Shown here: piece after piece, positions 34,274 through 43,425 of the stretch | How the letters are laid out: the number at the start of each line of letters is the position of its first letter | Numbering within the stretch: position 1 is the stretch's first letter | Source of the DNA: CAWDLX01 sp046728155 | Lineage (GTDB): Bacteria; Actinomycetota; Actinomycetes; Mycobacteriales; Micromonosporaceae | Length of the DNA: 52,911 nt | Direction of reading: 5' to 3' | Assembly (NCBI GenBank): GCA_046728155.1 | Contig: JBKPDY010000011.1 | Coordinates: 1 to 52,911, forward strand | Translations under genes and position numbers: made by a program | The notes under the pieces: generated by a model | What the model saw: the letters and a program-made list of their open reading frames with translations, nothing else | What the model was told of the DNA's origin: nothing | Databases searched by the model: none

Positions 34274-34819
34274 TTACATCTGGTGGACGGCGGCGAATAC
34301 CTGATTGGTGTAGTCCTCGAGTCGTTCGACGCAACTCTTCAGCCGTTGTTCGGCCTCCGCCGCCGGCGGCGTACCGAACACGTCGCGGGTCTTTAACTCG
34401 CGGTACCAGCGCCGTAGCCGCTCGAGGCTCTGCTCCTCCTCCTCAAGTTCGGCCAGGGTCAGCTTGTTGGCCGCCAATTCCTTGTCGATCTCGGCGTCAA
34501 ACTTGGCACAGTCGGCGACGAACTCATCCCATTCTGCGCGGCGGGCATCACTGAACAGCGAAGCGAGCCGATCGGCGTCGCCGGGACCTCGACCGATGGC
34601 GTCCAGGAGAACGACCTCACCGTCACCTCGTTCGGCCAGCTCCACGGCTCGCCGAATCCCATCGGTGAAGGCCGGCACATCGGGTACCGCCCAGGTGCCC
34701 TGGCCAAGCGAGAGCGCACCGATACGTCGGAGCTCCCGCCATACGGCCACGCGATGTCGCGACGGCTCGGACGGAAGCCGTACCAACAGCACGACCCAGC
34801 GTGAACTGTCGTTGCTCAT
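34274..34819 (-). CDS. ChrB N-terminal-domain (PaaX-like fold) protein
   Basis: 181 residues: WVVLLVRLPSEPSRHRVAVW, RELRRIGALSLGQGTWAVPD, typical of the ChrB N-terminal domain seen in chromate-responsive regulators. The C-terminal half is a Glu-rich helical region (LTLAELEEEEQSLERLRRWY) that may form a coiled coil. The ChrB C-terminal domain and the transporter ChrA are missing, so chromate resistance cannot be claimed. It starts at ATG 34819 and is divergent from a conserved hypothetical; the dyad at 34832-34847 lies between them. Confidence 0.85.
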   Translation of the reverse strand: MSNDSSRWVVLLVRLPSEPSRHRVAVWRELRRIGALSLGQGTWAVPDVPAFTDGIRRAVELAERGDGEVVLLDAIGRGPGDADRLASLFSDARRAEWDEFVADCAKFDAEIDKELAANKLTLAELEEEEQSLERLRRWYRELKTRDVFGTPPAAEAEQRLKSCVERLEDYTNQVFAAVHQM

Positions 34820-34831
34820 GACAGCGTCAAG

Positions 34832-34847
34832 TGTATCATTTGTTACA
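34832..34847. promoter_or_regulatory. Operator-like dyad upstream of the ChrB-N gene
   Basis: TGTATCATTTGTTACA has TGTA and TACA ends and a partly symmetric centre. It lies 12 bases upstream of the ChrB-N start, in the divergent promoter. A GntR/PaaX-like regulator, perhaps the ChrB-N protein itself, could bind it. Confidence 0.4.
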
Positions 34848-34909
34848 ACTGCTGTGGTATCGTCCAGCGACCCAGACCCAGAGACCCTTGTCCTTTATGA
34901 GGGTGAGCC

Positions 34910-35608
34910 ATGGCGACGGCAACTCTTAGCCCCCGTGTCGGCTTCGTGCTCGCCGGGATTCATAGGTTGGTGCGGCTGGCGTTCCGGATGGTAGGCCGGG
35001 GCGGCCGGACCATGCTTTCCGCCGTGCCGCGGCCGCCCAGTCCGGTCACGGAGCCTTGGGAGGTGTCGATCGGCACTCTCGTCTGCGCGCACCCCAAGGT
35101 GCCTTCCATAGTCGGCAGGCTGCTGCGCCGTTTCGACAAGTTCGGACGCGTGTCGATCGCGCCCGACCGGGTGGGCTTCGACAACAAGACGATCAAATGG
35201 AGCAGGGTCATCGAGATCCGTAGCTACCCGACCAAGAATCTGGTGCCCGATATCGTCCTCGACCGGGAGATCGATCGCGTCCGCGAGATGTTTCCACCGA
35301 CACCGGGCCGCAGATGGATGCTCATGAAGGTCGCCCACGTCGTGTCGCCGGTAGTCATGAGCTTCACGCGACGCCCGCGGTGGCCAGCAGCCACGGCGCC
35401 GATGATTCCCTGCGAGATCGTGTACAGAAGTGTCCTCGGCCGCCAGGCCATCCTTCCCGCAGGAGTGTTCGCCGCGGTCATGCTCGGCGCCATCCCCGAA
35501 GCCAGCAACAGCCTGATCACGACGGCACGGGCGCGAGCGATTCCAGTCCGGACGGCGCCGGACGCGGCGGGCGCGCCACGTGCCGCGCGAGCTGAAAGAG
35601 TATTTTAG
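34910..35608 (+). CDS. Conserved hypothetical protein with PH-like core
   Basis: 232 residues. An amphipathic basic N-terminus (1-40) precedes a beta-rich region: RRFDKFGRVSIAPDRVGFDN then KTIKWSRVIEIRSYPT, which resembles a bacterial PH/GRAM-type motif where a field-like loop reads out a membrane or protein ligand. The segment REMFPPTPGRRWMLMKVAHV and a hydrophobic patch ILPAGVFAAVMLGAIPEASN follow. The C-terminus is Ala/Arg-rich. I do not recognise a named family. It is divergent from the ChrB-N/YkvA operon. Confidence 0.78.
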   Translation: MATATLSPRVGFVLAGIHRLVRLAFRMVGRGGRTMLSAVPRPPSPVTEPWEVSIGTLVCAHPKVPSIVGRLLRRFDKFGRVSIAPDRVGFDNKTIKWSRVIEIRSYPTKNLVPDIVLDREIDRVREMFPPTPGRRWMLMKVAHVVSPVVMSFTRRPRWPAATAPMIPCEIVYRSVLGRQAILPAGVFAAVMLGAIPEASNSLITTARARAIPVRTAPDAAGAPRAARAERVF

Positions 35609-35844
35609 ATGTGACACGTGTACATTTGAGGTGATCATCTGCTCAGGGCGGCCCGAGGACTACGTGGTCGTAGACAACGGCGACGAAGGTGTCTGTCTCG
35701 ACAAACGTAGCCATGCATTTTTCTGACTGCGCGAGTCGTTCGCCGCGAGTGCTCCCGCTCATGTCGAGTTGAGGATCTTGTCGTGGGGAAGGCTCCGGGT
35801 AGGGCTGTTGAGCAAGGCAGGATCGCTGATGTACTTGGAAAGCG

Positions 35845-36699
35845 GTGAAACCCGTGACGTTGCCTGCCGACAGTCACGTGCACAGCGAGTGGTCTTGGGA
35901 CGCTCCGCATGGCTCGATGGAACGCTCGTGCGCGCACGCAGTGGATCTTGGGCTGCCGGCGATTGCCTTCACCGAGCACCTCGACTACACGGTGTGGACA
36001 ATCGATCTCGACGTGATCGATGGAGACGACCCTCTCGCTGCCTTGGTCACGCCGGATGGGCTATTCACGCCTCCAGAGTTCGACGCATCCACGTATCTGG
36101 AGGCGATCGAGAGGTGCCGCAGCCGGTTCCCGAGTCTGCGGATCCTGAGCGGCCTGGAGATGGGAGAGCCTCATTGGCACGCCGCAGCCGCCACGAAGGT
36201 GCTCGGCGCTGGCCGATTCGATCGGGTGCTCGGCTCCCTGCATTGCCTCCCCGACGGCGAAGGGTTTGCAGAACCACCCGGCCTCTACGCGCACCAACCT
36301 GCGGCTTGGGTCGTTCGGCGGTACCTGGCTGAAGTCGCCAGGCTCGTCACCGACAACGACCTGTTCTCCGTGCTGGCCCACATCGACTACCCGGTCCGTA
36401 CATGGCCAGAGCAGGAAGCCGGCCCGTTCGATCTCTCGGCGTTCGAAGAGGAGTTCCGACACGCGCTGCGGGCGACTGCTCAGTCGGGCAGGGCTCTCGA
36501 GGTAAACACGGCTATGCCGTTGCAGTCGACCCTCGTCAGGTGGTGGCACGAAGAGAATGGAGCAGCAGTGACGTTCGGAAGTGACGCCCACGAGCCCTCA
36601 ACCGTCGCCCGCGGATTCCGGGACGCGGCAGACATGGCAGAGGCTAACGGGTTCCGCCCCGGGCAGAACCCGTACGACTTCTGGGCACGCATGGACTGA
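35845..36699 (+). CDS. PHP-domain phosphoesterase (histidinol-phosphatase HisJ-like)
   Basis: 284 residues from GTG at 35845. The PHP motifs are visible: DSHVHSEWSWD (H11, H13), IAFTEHLDY, the LSGLEMGEPHW region, VLGSLHCL, VLAHIDYPVR, LEVNTAM and GSDAHEPSTV. These give the trinuclear metal ligands. Family members hydrolyse histidinol phosphate or other small phosphate monoesters. No histidine genes adjoin, so the substrate may differ. The site before the GTG (GGAAAGC) is weak. Confidence 0.9.
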   Translation: MKPVTLPADSHVHSEWSWDAPHGSMERSCAHAVDLGLPAIAFTEHLDYTVWTIDLDVIDGDDPLAALVTPDGLFTPPEFDASTYLEAIERCRSRFPSLRILSGLEMGEPHWHAAAATKVLGAGRFDRVLGSLHCLPDGEGFAEPPGLYAHQPAAWVVRRYLAEVARLVTDNDLFSVLAHIDYPVRTWPEQEAGPFDLSAFEEEFRHALRATAQSGRALEVNTAMPLQSTLVRWWHEENGAAVTFGSDAHEPSTVARGFRDAADMAEANGFRPGQNPYDFWARMD

Positions 36700-36811
36700 C
36701 CTCAGGTGCGTCACCGATTTGTGGCTCAGTCGGATGTTGATGTCGCCAGCACTCACAGATCGAGTCGCTCGTCACGATGCTCATCCGTCTGCGCACCGTG
36801 TAGGTGTCCAC

Positions 36812-37132
36812 ATGACAACCTTGCTGGACCGCGACCGCGCCTGGGAGGCCATCGATGCGCAGCGACTGCGCGTCGCCGCCATGCTCGACCAACTCACCGA
36901 CCAGGAGTGGCATCACCCATCGCTATGCCAGGGCTGGACCGTACGAGATGTCGCCGCACACCTGACCCTGCAACAGGTTACCTGGGGCGAGGCCCTAAAA
37001 CTCATGGTCAAGTATCGGGGAAACACCAACCGCGGGATACACCTCGATCAACAGCGTTCATTCGCCGCCGTTTGCTGGGCGCACCATCAGGTCGGGCGGT
37101 CCGACCGAAGATCAAGTCACCGAAGGTGCTGA
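36812..37132 (+). pseudogene. Truncated mycothiol-dependent maleylpyruvate isomerase-type (DinB) protein
   Basis: ATG at 36812 encodes the N-terminal bundle of the MDMPI/DinB family: LLDRDRAWEAIDAQRLRVAA, MLDQLTDQEWHHPSLCQGWT, VRDVAAHLTLQQVTWGEALK and the MVKYRGNTNRGIH helix. At about residue 75 the family pattern stops and 31 unrelated residues lead to a stop. Family members run to about 200 residues or more. The C-terminal half, including the third metal ligand, is missing, probably by deletion near 37045. The end overlaps the next gene on the other strand by 21 bases. Confidence 0.72.
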
Positions 37133-37423
37133 GTTCAGACCGCGGTGGGCGGCCCACAACGCGCCGGCGCGACCGGCAGCCTCGGTGATGAGAGCCGCCA
37201 GCTCGGCCTTGTTGGGGACGGGGAACGACACATATGTGCCGCGGCCACCCCCGGTCGGACGGCCGTAGGCCTTCACCGCGAGGTGCCCGTCCGGTAGAAG
37301 CCGGACGTTGAGCGTGGTCAGGGTGAAGGCCTCACCGCGGCGAGTGTCCGTCCAGCGCAGTGCCTCCGGGATCGTGACGTTTATCGCGAGGGCGCTCACC
37401 TCGGGCGTCACGTCGCGATCCAT
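37112..37423 (-). CDS. Hypothetical protein
   Basis: 103 residues with good codon bias and a plausible beta-rich start (ALRWTDTRRGEAFTLTTLNV RL), then GGGRGTYVSFPVPNKAELAA and a C-terminal helix with LITEAAGRAGALWAAH. No family recognised. It lies tail-to-tail with the truncated DinB gene. No strong ribosome binding site before ATG at 37423. Confidence 0.6.
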   Translation of the reverse strand: MDRDVTPEVSALAINVTIPEALRWTDTRRGEAFTLTTLNVRLLPDGHLAVKAYGRPTGGGRGTYVSFPVPNKAELAALITEAAGRAGALWAAHRGLNSAPSVT

Positions 37424-37646
37424 GGCCGCATTCTGCCACGCCAGTCGGAACTCGCTCGTGCTGTGGTGCGCAGGCCCGCGCGCTCATGCGCGCGTCGGAC
37501 GGATGGTTGGAGGGCATGAGCGACAGCAGTTGCCCGGGGCGCCGCCGAAGTCCCCGCGATCGCATGTGCGGTCACCGATCCGATACCGCACAACGTGCCG
37601 CCGCGGGCATACTCTGGCCGTTCACCGATGCTGAGAGGTTGGCGCG

Positions 37647-38495
37647 ATGCATGTCGATGTGAACGGAGGGAAGCTCTGGTTCGACGTGGATGGGGCCGGC
37701 CTGGTGCCCAGCGGCCGCCATATGAGCTTGCGGCCCACGGTGGTGCTTGTGCATGGCGGTCCAGGCTCGTTTGACCATTCGTACTTCAAGCCCGCGTTCG
37801 ATGAGCTCACCGCCAACGCACAGGTCGTGTACCTGGACCTGCGCGGGCATGGGCGCAGCGAGTGGGGTGACGCAGCGACGTGGACCTTCGAACGCTGCGC
37901 CGACGACATCCGGGTGTTCTGCGACACGGTGGGCATCGAGGACCCGATCGTCTTTGGACACTCGATGGGCGGCCCGTGCGTCCTCCTGTACGGAGCTCGG
38001 CACCCGGGCCACGCGGCTGGGCTGATCGTCCAGTCGGGCTTCGCCCGGTGGGACGTGGTCCGGCTGGTCGAAGCGTTCAGGCGGGTCGGCGGGGACAGGC
38101 TCGCCGACGTCGCCGCCCGCAGCTTCGGCGGCGAGCCGGTGACCGAGGAGGAGGACGCCCTGGTCTTCGCCGCCTTCGGGCCGCGGATACCGGACGACGA
38201 ACAGCTGTCTCGAGCCCCGCTGAACAGTGATCTCAACACCCACGGCATGCGGCTTATCACCCGGTTGGACATCCTCGACCAACTGCCGCGGATCGAGTCG
38301 CCGACGCTGGTCCACGTCGGCGAACTCGACCCGGTGACGCCGCTCGGCGCGGCCCGGGAAATCGTCGAACGACTCCCTCCCGGCGCCGGCCGACTGGAGG
38401 TCCTCTCGGGTGCCGGCCACTTCGTCTGGCTCGACGCACCGGACCGGTACTGGCCGGTCATCACCGACTTCGTCACCAGCTGCTCACGATCATGA
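37647..38495 (+). CDS. Alpha/beta hydrolase (proline iminopeptidase-like)
   Basis: 282 residues. HGGPG oxyanion motif (36-40), RGHGRS (67-71), nucleophile elbow FGHSMGGP with S106, acid D228 in VGELDPVTP and His258 in GAGHFVW. HGGPG is typical of proline iminopeptidases and related peptidases of S33. It overlaps the following serine hydrolase gene by four bases (ATGA), so the two enzymes are translated together, perhaps acting on the same peptide or beta-lactam-like substrate. Likely cytosolic; no signal peptide. Confidence 0.92.
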   Translation: MHVDVNGGKLWFDVDGAGLVPSGRHMSLRPTVVLVHGGPGSFDHSYFKPAFDELTANAQVVYLDLRGHGRSEWGDAATWTFERCADDIRVFCDTVGIEDPIVFGHSMGGPCVLLYGARHPGHAAGLIVQSGFARWDVVRLVEAFRRVGGDRLADVAARSFGGEPVTEEEDALVFAAFGPRIPDDEQLSRAPLNSDLNTHGMRLITRLDILDQLPRIESPTLVHVGELDPVTPLGAAREIVERLPPGAGRLEVLSGAGHFVWLDAPDRYWPVITDFVTSCSRS

Positions 38496-39778
38496 ACGAG
38501 TGGCAGCTGGCGGAACTGCTGCGTGACCAGGCCGACCGGCATGGCGTACCTGGGGCGTCGATCGCGGTCCTCCGCAACGGCACGATCACGAAAGCGTGCA
38601 CCGGGCTCGCCGATGTCACCACCGGCGTGCCAGTGACGCCGCAGACCCGGTTCAGCGCCGGATCGCTCACCAAGCCCATGGTCGCCACGGTGATCGCGCG
38701 ATTGGCCGGCGCCGGACAGCTGTCGTTGGACGACAAGGTGGCGACCCACGTTCCGGTGTTGGCCGGGTGCGCCTGGGCTCGCCGCGCAACGCTGTGGGAC
38801 CTGCTCGCCAACCGCTCCCAGATCCCCCTGACCCAGGATCTCGAGTTCGGCTTCGCCCGTCGTGACGACCACAGTGACGCGGCGCTCGCCGGGCTGGTGG
38901 CCGAGCTGACCGGTCCCCCGGGGCCGGCCGGCACCTGGTCGTACTCGAACGCCGGCTGGTGCGTGCTCGGCCGCGTCATCGAATCCGTTACCGGTGGCCC
39001 CTGGGAAGACGCCATGCGGCGGTATCTGTCGGACGCTCTCGCCGATACCACCTTCCGGGCCGCTCCGGATCCGTTGCGGGCCAGCGGTCATACGACGACG
39101 CCGGACGGTCCGGTCCCGGTCGAGCACCTCCGCTCACGGGCCTACGCACCGGCCGGTCTGACGACCGGGACAACCGCCACCGACCTGCTTCGGCTGGCCG
39201 CGACGCACCTGGACGATGACCGCCTCGCCGCCCTGCGGGCTGTCCAGGCCCACGTACCCATCCACGGGTGGTTGGACGACTGGTGCCTCGGCTGGGCCCG
39301 GTTCGACTGGCCCGGCGGCCCGGTGTGGGGCTGGGACGGCCTGGTGACCGGCGAACGCGCGGTGCTGCGGATCCTGCCGGGGCAGACGGCGGCGGTTGCG
39401 TTTCTCAGCAACGGCGACACCGGTAGGGCGCTCTACCGGACCGTATTCACCGAGGTCATGGCGGCCGAGTTCGGCATCCAAGTCCCGCCGCTGCGGCTAA
39501 CTCCGGGCGCCGTGGCGGACCTTGCCCGGTACGCCGGCGTCTACGCCTGGCCCGATCAGCGAGTGGAGGTGACCGCGGAGGCCGACCACCTGCTCATCAA
39601 GGACGAAGATCAGACACTTGTCGCGCAGCCCATCGATGAGCGAACGTTTCTCATCGATGCCGGCGATCCCGACAATCCCAGCGTCACGTTCGCCAACTTC
39701 GATCAGGCCGGGCGCCCGCATGTTCTCTACCTCATGCTGTGGGCGCTGCCCCGGCAGGCGGACCAAAGCCCGCGCTAG
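38492..39778 (+). CDS. Serine hydrolase of the class C beta-lactamase / DD-peptidase fold
   Basis: 428 residues. SxxK: S58-L-T-K61 in FSAGSLTKPMV; second motif Y151-S-N153 in WSYSNAGWCVLG. A C-terminal beta-domain of about 110 residues (from residue 325; ADLARYAGVYAWPDQRVEVT) is the lipocalin-like DUF3471-type extension. It has no signal peptide, which argues for a cytosolic esterase or peptidase rather than a secreted beta-lactamase. The start overlaps the stop of the upstream alpha/beta hydrolase. Confidence 0.93.
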   Translation: MNEWQLAELLRDQADRHGVPGASIAVLRNGTITKACTGLADVTTGVPVTPQTRFSAGSLTKPMVATVIARLAGAGQLSLDDKVATHVPVLAGCAWARRATLWDLLANRSQIPLTQDLEFGFARRDDHSDAALAGLVAELTGPPGPAGTWSYSNAGWCVLGRVIESVTGGPWEDAMRRYLSDALADTTFRAAPDPLRASGHTTTPDGPVPVEHLRSRAYAPAGLTTGTTATDLLRLAATHLDDDRLAALRAVQAHVPIHGWLDDWCLGWARFDWPGGPVWGWDGLVTGERAVLRILPGQTAAVAFLSNGDTGRALYRTVFTEVMAAEFGIQVPPLRLTPGAVADLARYAGVYAWPDQRVEVTAEADHLLIKDEDQTLVAQPIDERTFLIDAGDPDNPSVTFANFDQAGRPHVLYLMLWALPRQADQSPR

Positions 39779-40031
39779 GGGGTTTGCTGTCAGCCCCATG
39801 CGGACCTCTCGGAAGTCCATTACAGCCTCACGCGCCATCCGGATGCGTGTCGCGAGGGTCGGGGGTTTCCATACGCGGTCGCCGCTGACGACGACGCTCC
39901 TTCCAATCGCCACAGACCCTCTGATGAGGCTCACGCTTCAGAATCAGGCGAGCATCTCTTTCGATGTCGTGAGTGGTACCGTTCAGCGGTCGGCCTGTGC
40001 CGATGTCATACCCACGTCCTACGGTGGGACC

Positions 40032-40403
40032 ATGGACTGGAAGATCGAACTCATCCCCGTTCCGGTGACCGATGTCGACCGGGCCAAGGCGTTCTACCAG
40101 AAGGTGGGCTTCAACGCCGACCACGATCACCGGGTGCACGACGGCCTGCGGTTCGTCCAGCTGACACCACCCGGCTCGGCCTGCTCCATCGTGATCGGCG
40201 AGGGCACGACCGACAAGACTCCGGGCACACAAGAAATCCAGGCTGTGGTCGCCGACGCCGAGGCGGCGCGCCGGCAACTGCTCGACGTAGGCGTCGATGC
40301 CAGCGACGTCCAGGTGCAGCCGTGGGGCAACTTCGTCTACTTCGCCGATCCGGACGGAAACAAGTGGTCGCTGCAGGCGATCGAGTCACGCCCCAACGGC
40401 TGA
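40032..40403 (+). CDS. VOC (glyoxalase/bleomycin resistance) family protein
   Basis: 123 residues from ATG at 40032. Two beta-alpha-beta3 units: IELIPVPVTDVDRAKAFYQK opens the first; EIQAVVADAEAARRQLLDVG opens the second, and FVYFADPDGNKWSLQAI closes it with the metal-site Asp/Glu-region of the family. Likely a dimeric metalloenzyme or drug-binding protein. The 250 bases upstream hold no evident gene. It is one of at least five VOC genes or relics between 40 and 44.6 kb. Confidence 0.92.
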   Translation: MDWKIELIPVPVTDVDRAKAFYQKVGFNADHDHRVHDGLRFVQLTPPGSACSIVIGEGTTDKTPGTQEIQAVVADAEAARRQLLDVGVDASDVQVQPWGNFVYFADPDGNKWSLQAIESRPNG

Positions 40404-40615
40404 TCAACGGCCCACAACAGTCCTGGCTACGCAACGGACTGCTGCTGGTCGCCAGTTCGCCGGGGGGAACGACTTTGTCCAACGGCCGATGTTCCATCAG
40501 CGATCTTGCCCTCAGCAAACGACTCGGCTCAGCCACCGCTCCATCCTCGTCAACCAGGACGAGGATTAGGGCGTCCGCGAGACGGGAGACCAATGTTGAT
40601 CAGCGAAGGTTCTAA

Positions 40616-41209
40616 ATGCCACGGGACGCTCGGCTGATCGGAAGTCTGGTAGCGGTCATGGTGGTGGCCGCCGCCTGCACCGGGCGGGCCGCCGACGGTT
40701 TGCCGGCGCCACGTCCGGCATCTACCTCCGCGACACCGGCCGCCTTCGCTACTCGGCACGTGTCGTTGGGTTGCTCAGAAGCGGCAAGCGTGCAACCCAG
40801 CGAGACCGTCCCCGAAACCCCACTTCGGGGACTTGGGATGATGGATACCGAGCCGCCGCTGGCCGAGGACGTGGGCTTGCGGCTTCCTGCCGGTATTCAT
40901 TGGTACTTCCGGAAGCTTCCGCTAGCGATGGGCACCGGAGCCGCCGATTTCACCGTGTCGGTGTCGGGTGCCGGGCAGGCGCTCGCTTGGGTTCCGGCGG
41001 CTGTATGGACGACCGGCGTGAAACCGGACTTGACGGCCTGGGCGGCGTCGTCGGTCACGCTACGCAGCTGTCCGGACCGGGCCGCATTGTTCCTGGGCGG
41101 CATTCTCGCGGCCGACCTGAATACCTGCCTGCAACTGACGATGAGCCGAGCCGGGCAGTTGCGGCGAACTGTAGGCCAACATCTCGACGGCTCACCCTGC
41201 GCCGGATAA
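40616..41209 (+). CDS. Putative secreted lipoprotein
   Basis: 197 residues. A lipobox VAAAC (Cys21) follows a basic start and one hydrophobic helix. Pro/Ala/Thr-rich linker to about residue 60. The mature domain has three further cysteines (LGCSEA, RSCPDR, LNTCLQ) and repeated Gly/Ala/Trp strands. ATG at 40616 has GAAGG nearby. No recognised family. It is followed at 66 bp by the PPOX gene. Confidence 0.78.
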   Translation: MPRDARLIGSLVAVMVVAAACTGRAADGLPAPRPASTSATPAAFATRHVSLGCSEAASVQPSETVPETPLRGLGMMDTEPPLAEDVGLRLPAGIHWYFRKLPLAMGTGAADFTVSVSGAGQALAWVPAAVWTTGVKPDLTAWAASSVTLRSCPDRAALFLGGILAADLNTCLQLTMSRAGQLRRTVGQHLDGSPCAG

Positions 41210-41275
41210 CTACTAGGCGACGCTGTGCATGCGCTGGCCCGATGATTGCGGCACTGCGTGGCAATCTGTTTCGGT

Positions 41276-41806
41276 ATGCAGACCACGAACCTCGCGCACT
41301 TGTATGGTGCCGAACCAATGGAGTGGACCCGGATCACCGAGCGGCTCGAACGAGGCGTCCCCCAGGCGCCGGGCAGCGGTGGTCCGGACCGGCACACGTG
41401 CTGGCTGACCACGCTCAACCCTGACGGCAGCCCACACGTCACCGGCATCGGTGGGTTGTGGGCGGACGGGGCGTTTTGGTTCGAGACTGGGGAGGGAACC
41501 CGCAAGGGCCGTAACTTGGCTCGTGACCCGCGGTGTGCGCTGAGCATCGCGGTCTACGAGTTCGACCTCGTCGTGGAGGGCGAAGCGGTCAAGGTCGACG
41601 ATCCGACCGTGGTGGCTGAGATGGCCCGGCGGTGGTCGGCGGAGGGGTGGCCGGCGCAGGTCGACGAGACCGGCTTGGCCCTGACCGCTGAGTACAGCGC
41701 CCAGTCCGCTGGGCCACCTCCCTGGCGTGTGTACGGGCTGACCCCGCGCACGGCCATCGCGGTGGAGACCGTCGAGCCCAGCCGCGCCACCCGCTGGCGC
41801 TTCTGA
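41276..41806 (+). CDS. Pyridoxamine 5'-phosphate oxidase-like (PPOX) FMN/F420 split-barrel protein
   Basis: 176 residues from ATG at 41276 (an upstream in-frame start at 41246 is not protein-like). Split-barrel strands: CWLTTLNPDGSPHVTGIGGL, FWFETGEGTRKGRNLARDPR, CALSIAVYEFDLVVEGEAVK. C-terminal part: PPPWRVYGLTPRTAIAVETV, RATRWRF. This layout matches general-stress or F420-linked PPOX proteins of actinomycetes. Cofactor (FMN or F420) cannot be told from sequence alone. Confidence 0.9.
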   Translation: MQTTNLAHLYGAEPMEWTRITERLERGVPQAPGSGGPDRHTCWLTTLNPDGSPHVTGIGGLWADGAFWFETGEGTRKGRNLARDPRCALSIAVYEFDLVVEGEAVKVDDPTVVAEMARRWSAEGWPAQVDETGLALTAEYSAQSAGPPPWRVYGLTPRTAIAVETVEPSRATRWRF

Positions 41807-41929
41807 CTGGGAGTTGCGGACCTTCGTCGGGTATAGATGATCTTCTGATCGGCTCGGCTACCGAGGGCGGCTCAGGCGGCTGATGAGGACGGTCTTTGGC
41901 TGGCCGCCTTGCCTGGTAAGTTGCAGCGT

Positions 41930-42174
41930 GTGTTCGTCACAGCGCTGGTCAATCTCTACACCCCGGGACATCGAGGCTGGCCTTCGCTTCTATCGTGATC
42001 TCCTCGGGTTCGAGGAGACCCTTTCGTACCCCAAGCGAAGGAATCCCGGAGCACGTTGAACTTCGGTTGAACGGGTTCACCATCGGTCTCGGCACGGTGG
42101 AGGCGGCCGGCCATCGCGGCCCCGCTCCGGCGGCCGTGGACCTCAACCGGCTCGGCCAACCCGCAGTCGCTTGA
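41930..42174 (+). pseudogene. VOC-family gene with two single-base insertions, truncated
   Basis: GTG at 41930 starts VFVTALVNLYT. Near 41961 an extra C in a C-run shifts to RDIEAGLRFYRDLLGFEETL; near 42033 an extra A shifts to GIPEHVELRLNGFTIGLGTV. Joined, these three frames give one VOC N-terminal module. It then ends as NRLGQPAVA at 42174 where the second module should begin. So there are two frameshifts plus loss of the C-terminal half. It overlaps the end of the convergent MFS gene by 32 bases. Confidence 0.78.
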
Positions 42175-43408
42175 TCCCGACGACAAGCGCTACCAACGCG
42201 CCGAGCGCGATAGTCAGCAGTGCGGAGGCCAGCAGTGTTTGCCGGCCGCCGACAGCCGCGACCAACGGGCCCCCCAGCAGCGTCCCCAGTGCGGTGGACG
42301 GCGTGGTCAGCGCGGTACGGGTGGCCAGCACACGGCTGAGCACCTGGGGAGGGCTCGTGCGTTGAAACAGCGCGGTGCAGATCGCTGTGAACGGGCCGTA
42401 GATCAACCCGCCGATGGCGAAGCCGACCAACCCCGGCAGGACTGCGTCAGTGAGCCCGAGTGGCAGCAGGGCAGCACCCCAACCGATGATGATGCCCACA
42501 ACCACCGCCCACAGAGACCGACGACGCAGCAGGCTCGACCCAAGGCCGCCAAGCGTCGCCCCAAACCCGAACACCGCCCAGAACACGCCGAGGAGGGCGG
42601 GTGAGGTGCGCAGCTCCCGGGCGACATGGATCGGCAAAGCGACCTCGACCGGGCCGTATAGGAAGAAGAAGACGCAGGTCACCGCGACCAGCCCGGACAG
42701 CTGCGGATACGCGACGATGCTGCGCCATCCACTTACCGCCGTCCCGGTCGGCGTGATCGCGGCGGAGGCTGGACGGGAGGGCGGCGACACTCGCCAACAG
42801 CTTGCCGCAAGCACCGCGAAGCTCGCCGCATCCGCACCGATGACCCAGGCCGGACCGGCCAGGGCGGTCAGACCGCCGGCCAGGGCCGGGCCAACCACAA
42901 TCGCAGCCGACGTGAACGTCGACACCAGCGCGTTGGCCGTCACCCGGTCCTCGTCGGGCAGCGACTCAGCAATCAGTGTGTATGCCCCGGCGTTGCCCCA
43001 GGCATGCAGCAGCGACGAGGCCGCAAGCAACGCTACGTAACCCGCCGGGGCAAGCACTCCCGCCACGGCGAACGCTGCGATCGTGGCCAGCGCGGCCGCC
43101 CGCAGCCAGGCGTCGACCGCGACCAGCCTCGCGCCGTGCAACCCGCGCACCAGTCCGCCAAGCAGCGCAGCGCCAACCGTTGCCGGCAACGCATATGCCG
43201 CGACCGCCAGCCCGGTCCACACGCCGGCTTGGCCGGGTGGTGCGATCTGCACCGCGAGCCAGGCCACCGCGACCATGCTCATCCCATCGCCGACCGCGGA
43301 GATCAGCATTCCGGGCAAGATCCGGCGAAGTACCGGTTGGCCGAACACACGACCAAAGGACCCAAGGTGCGACGACACGACCGCCGACCGTGGCACCGGC
43401 TCCCGCAC
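42143..43408 (-). CDS. MFS transporter (12-TM type)
   Basis: 421 residues if GTG at 43408 is used (GGGAG 10 bases upstream); the frame is open to 43489 but the upstream part reads antisense through the tRNA remnant and cannot be genuine. Hydrophobic helices begin with ILPGMLISAVGDGMSMVAVA and continue through about 12 TMs; the cytosolic loop lies near residues 200-220. It resembles MFS exporters of the MFS_3/enterobactin-exporter-like group. Substrate unknown. Its 5' end abuts a tRNA 3' half, suggesting that a recombination event placed it here. Confidence 0.88.
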   Translation of the reverse strand: MREPVPRSAVVSSHLGSFGRVFGQPVLRRILPGMLISAVGDGMSMVAVAWLAVQIAPPGQAGVWTGLAVAAYALPATVGAALLGGLVRGLHGARLVAVDAWLRAAALATIAAFAVAGVLAPAGYVALLAASSLLHAWGNAGAYTLIAESLPDEDRVTANALVSTFTSAAIVVGPALAGGLTALAGPAWVIGADAASFAVLAASCWRVSPPSRPASAAITPTGTAVSGWRSIVAYPQLSGLVAVTCVFFFLYGPVEVALPIHVARELRTSPALLGVFWAVFGFGATLGGLGSSLLRRRSLWAVVVGIIIGWGAALLPLGLTDAVLPGLVGFAIGGLIYGPFTAICTALFQRTSPPQVLSRVLATRTALTTPSTALGTLLGGPLVAAVGGRQTLLASALLTIALGALVALVVGIKRLRVGRAG

Positions 43409-43425
43409 CCGCGACACGCCACTCC

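Noticed and set aside
39779..40031. Gene-free bases before the VOC gene, with open frames on both strands
   Set aside because: No ribosome binding site or protein-like segment; the frames run into the neighbouring genes out of phase.
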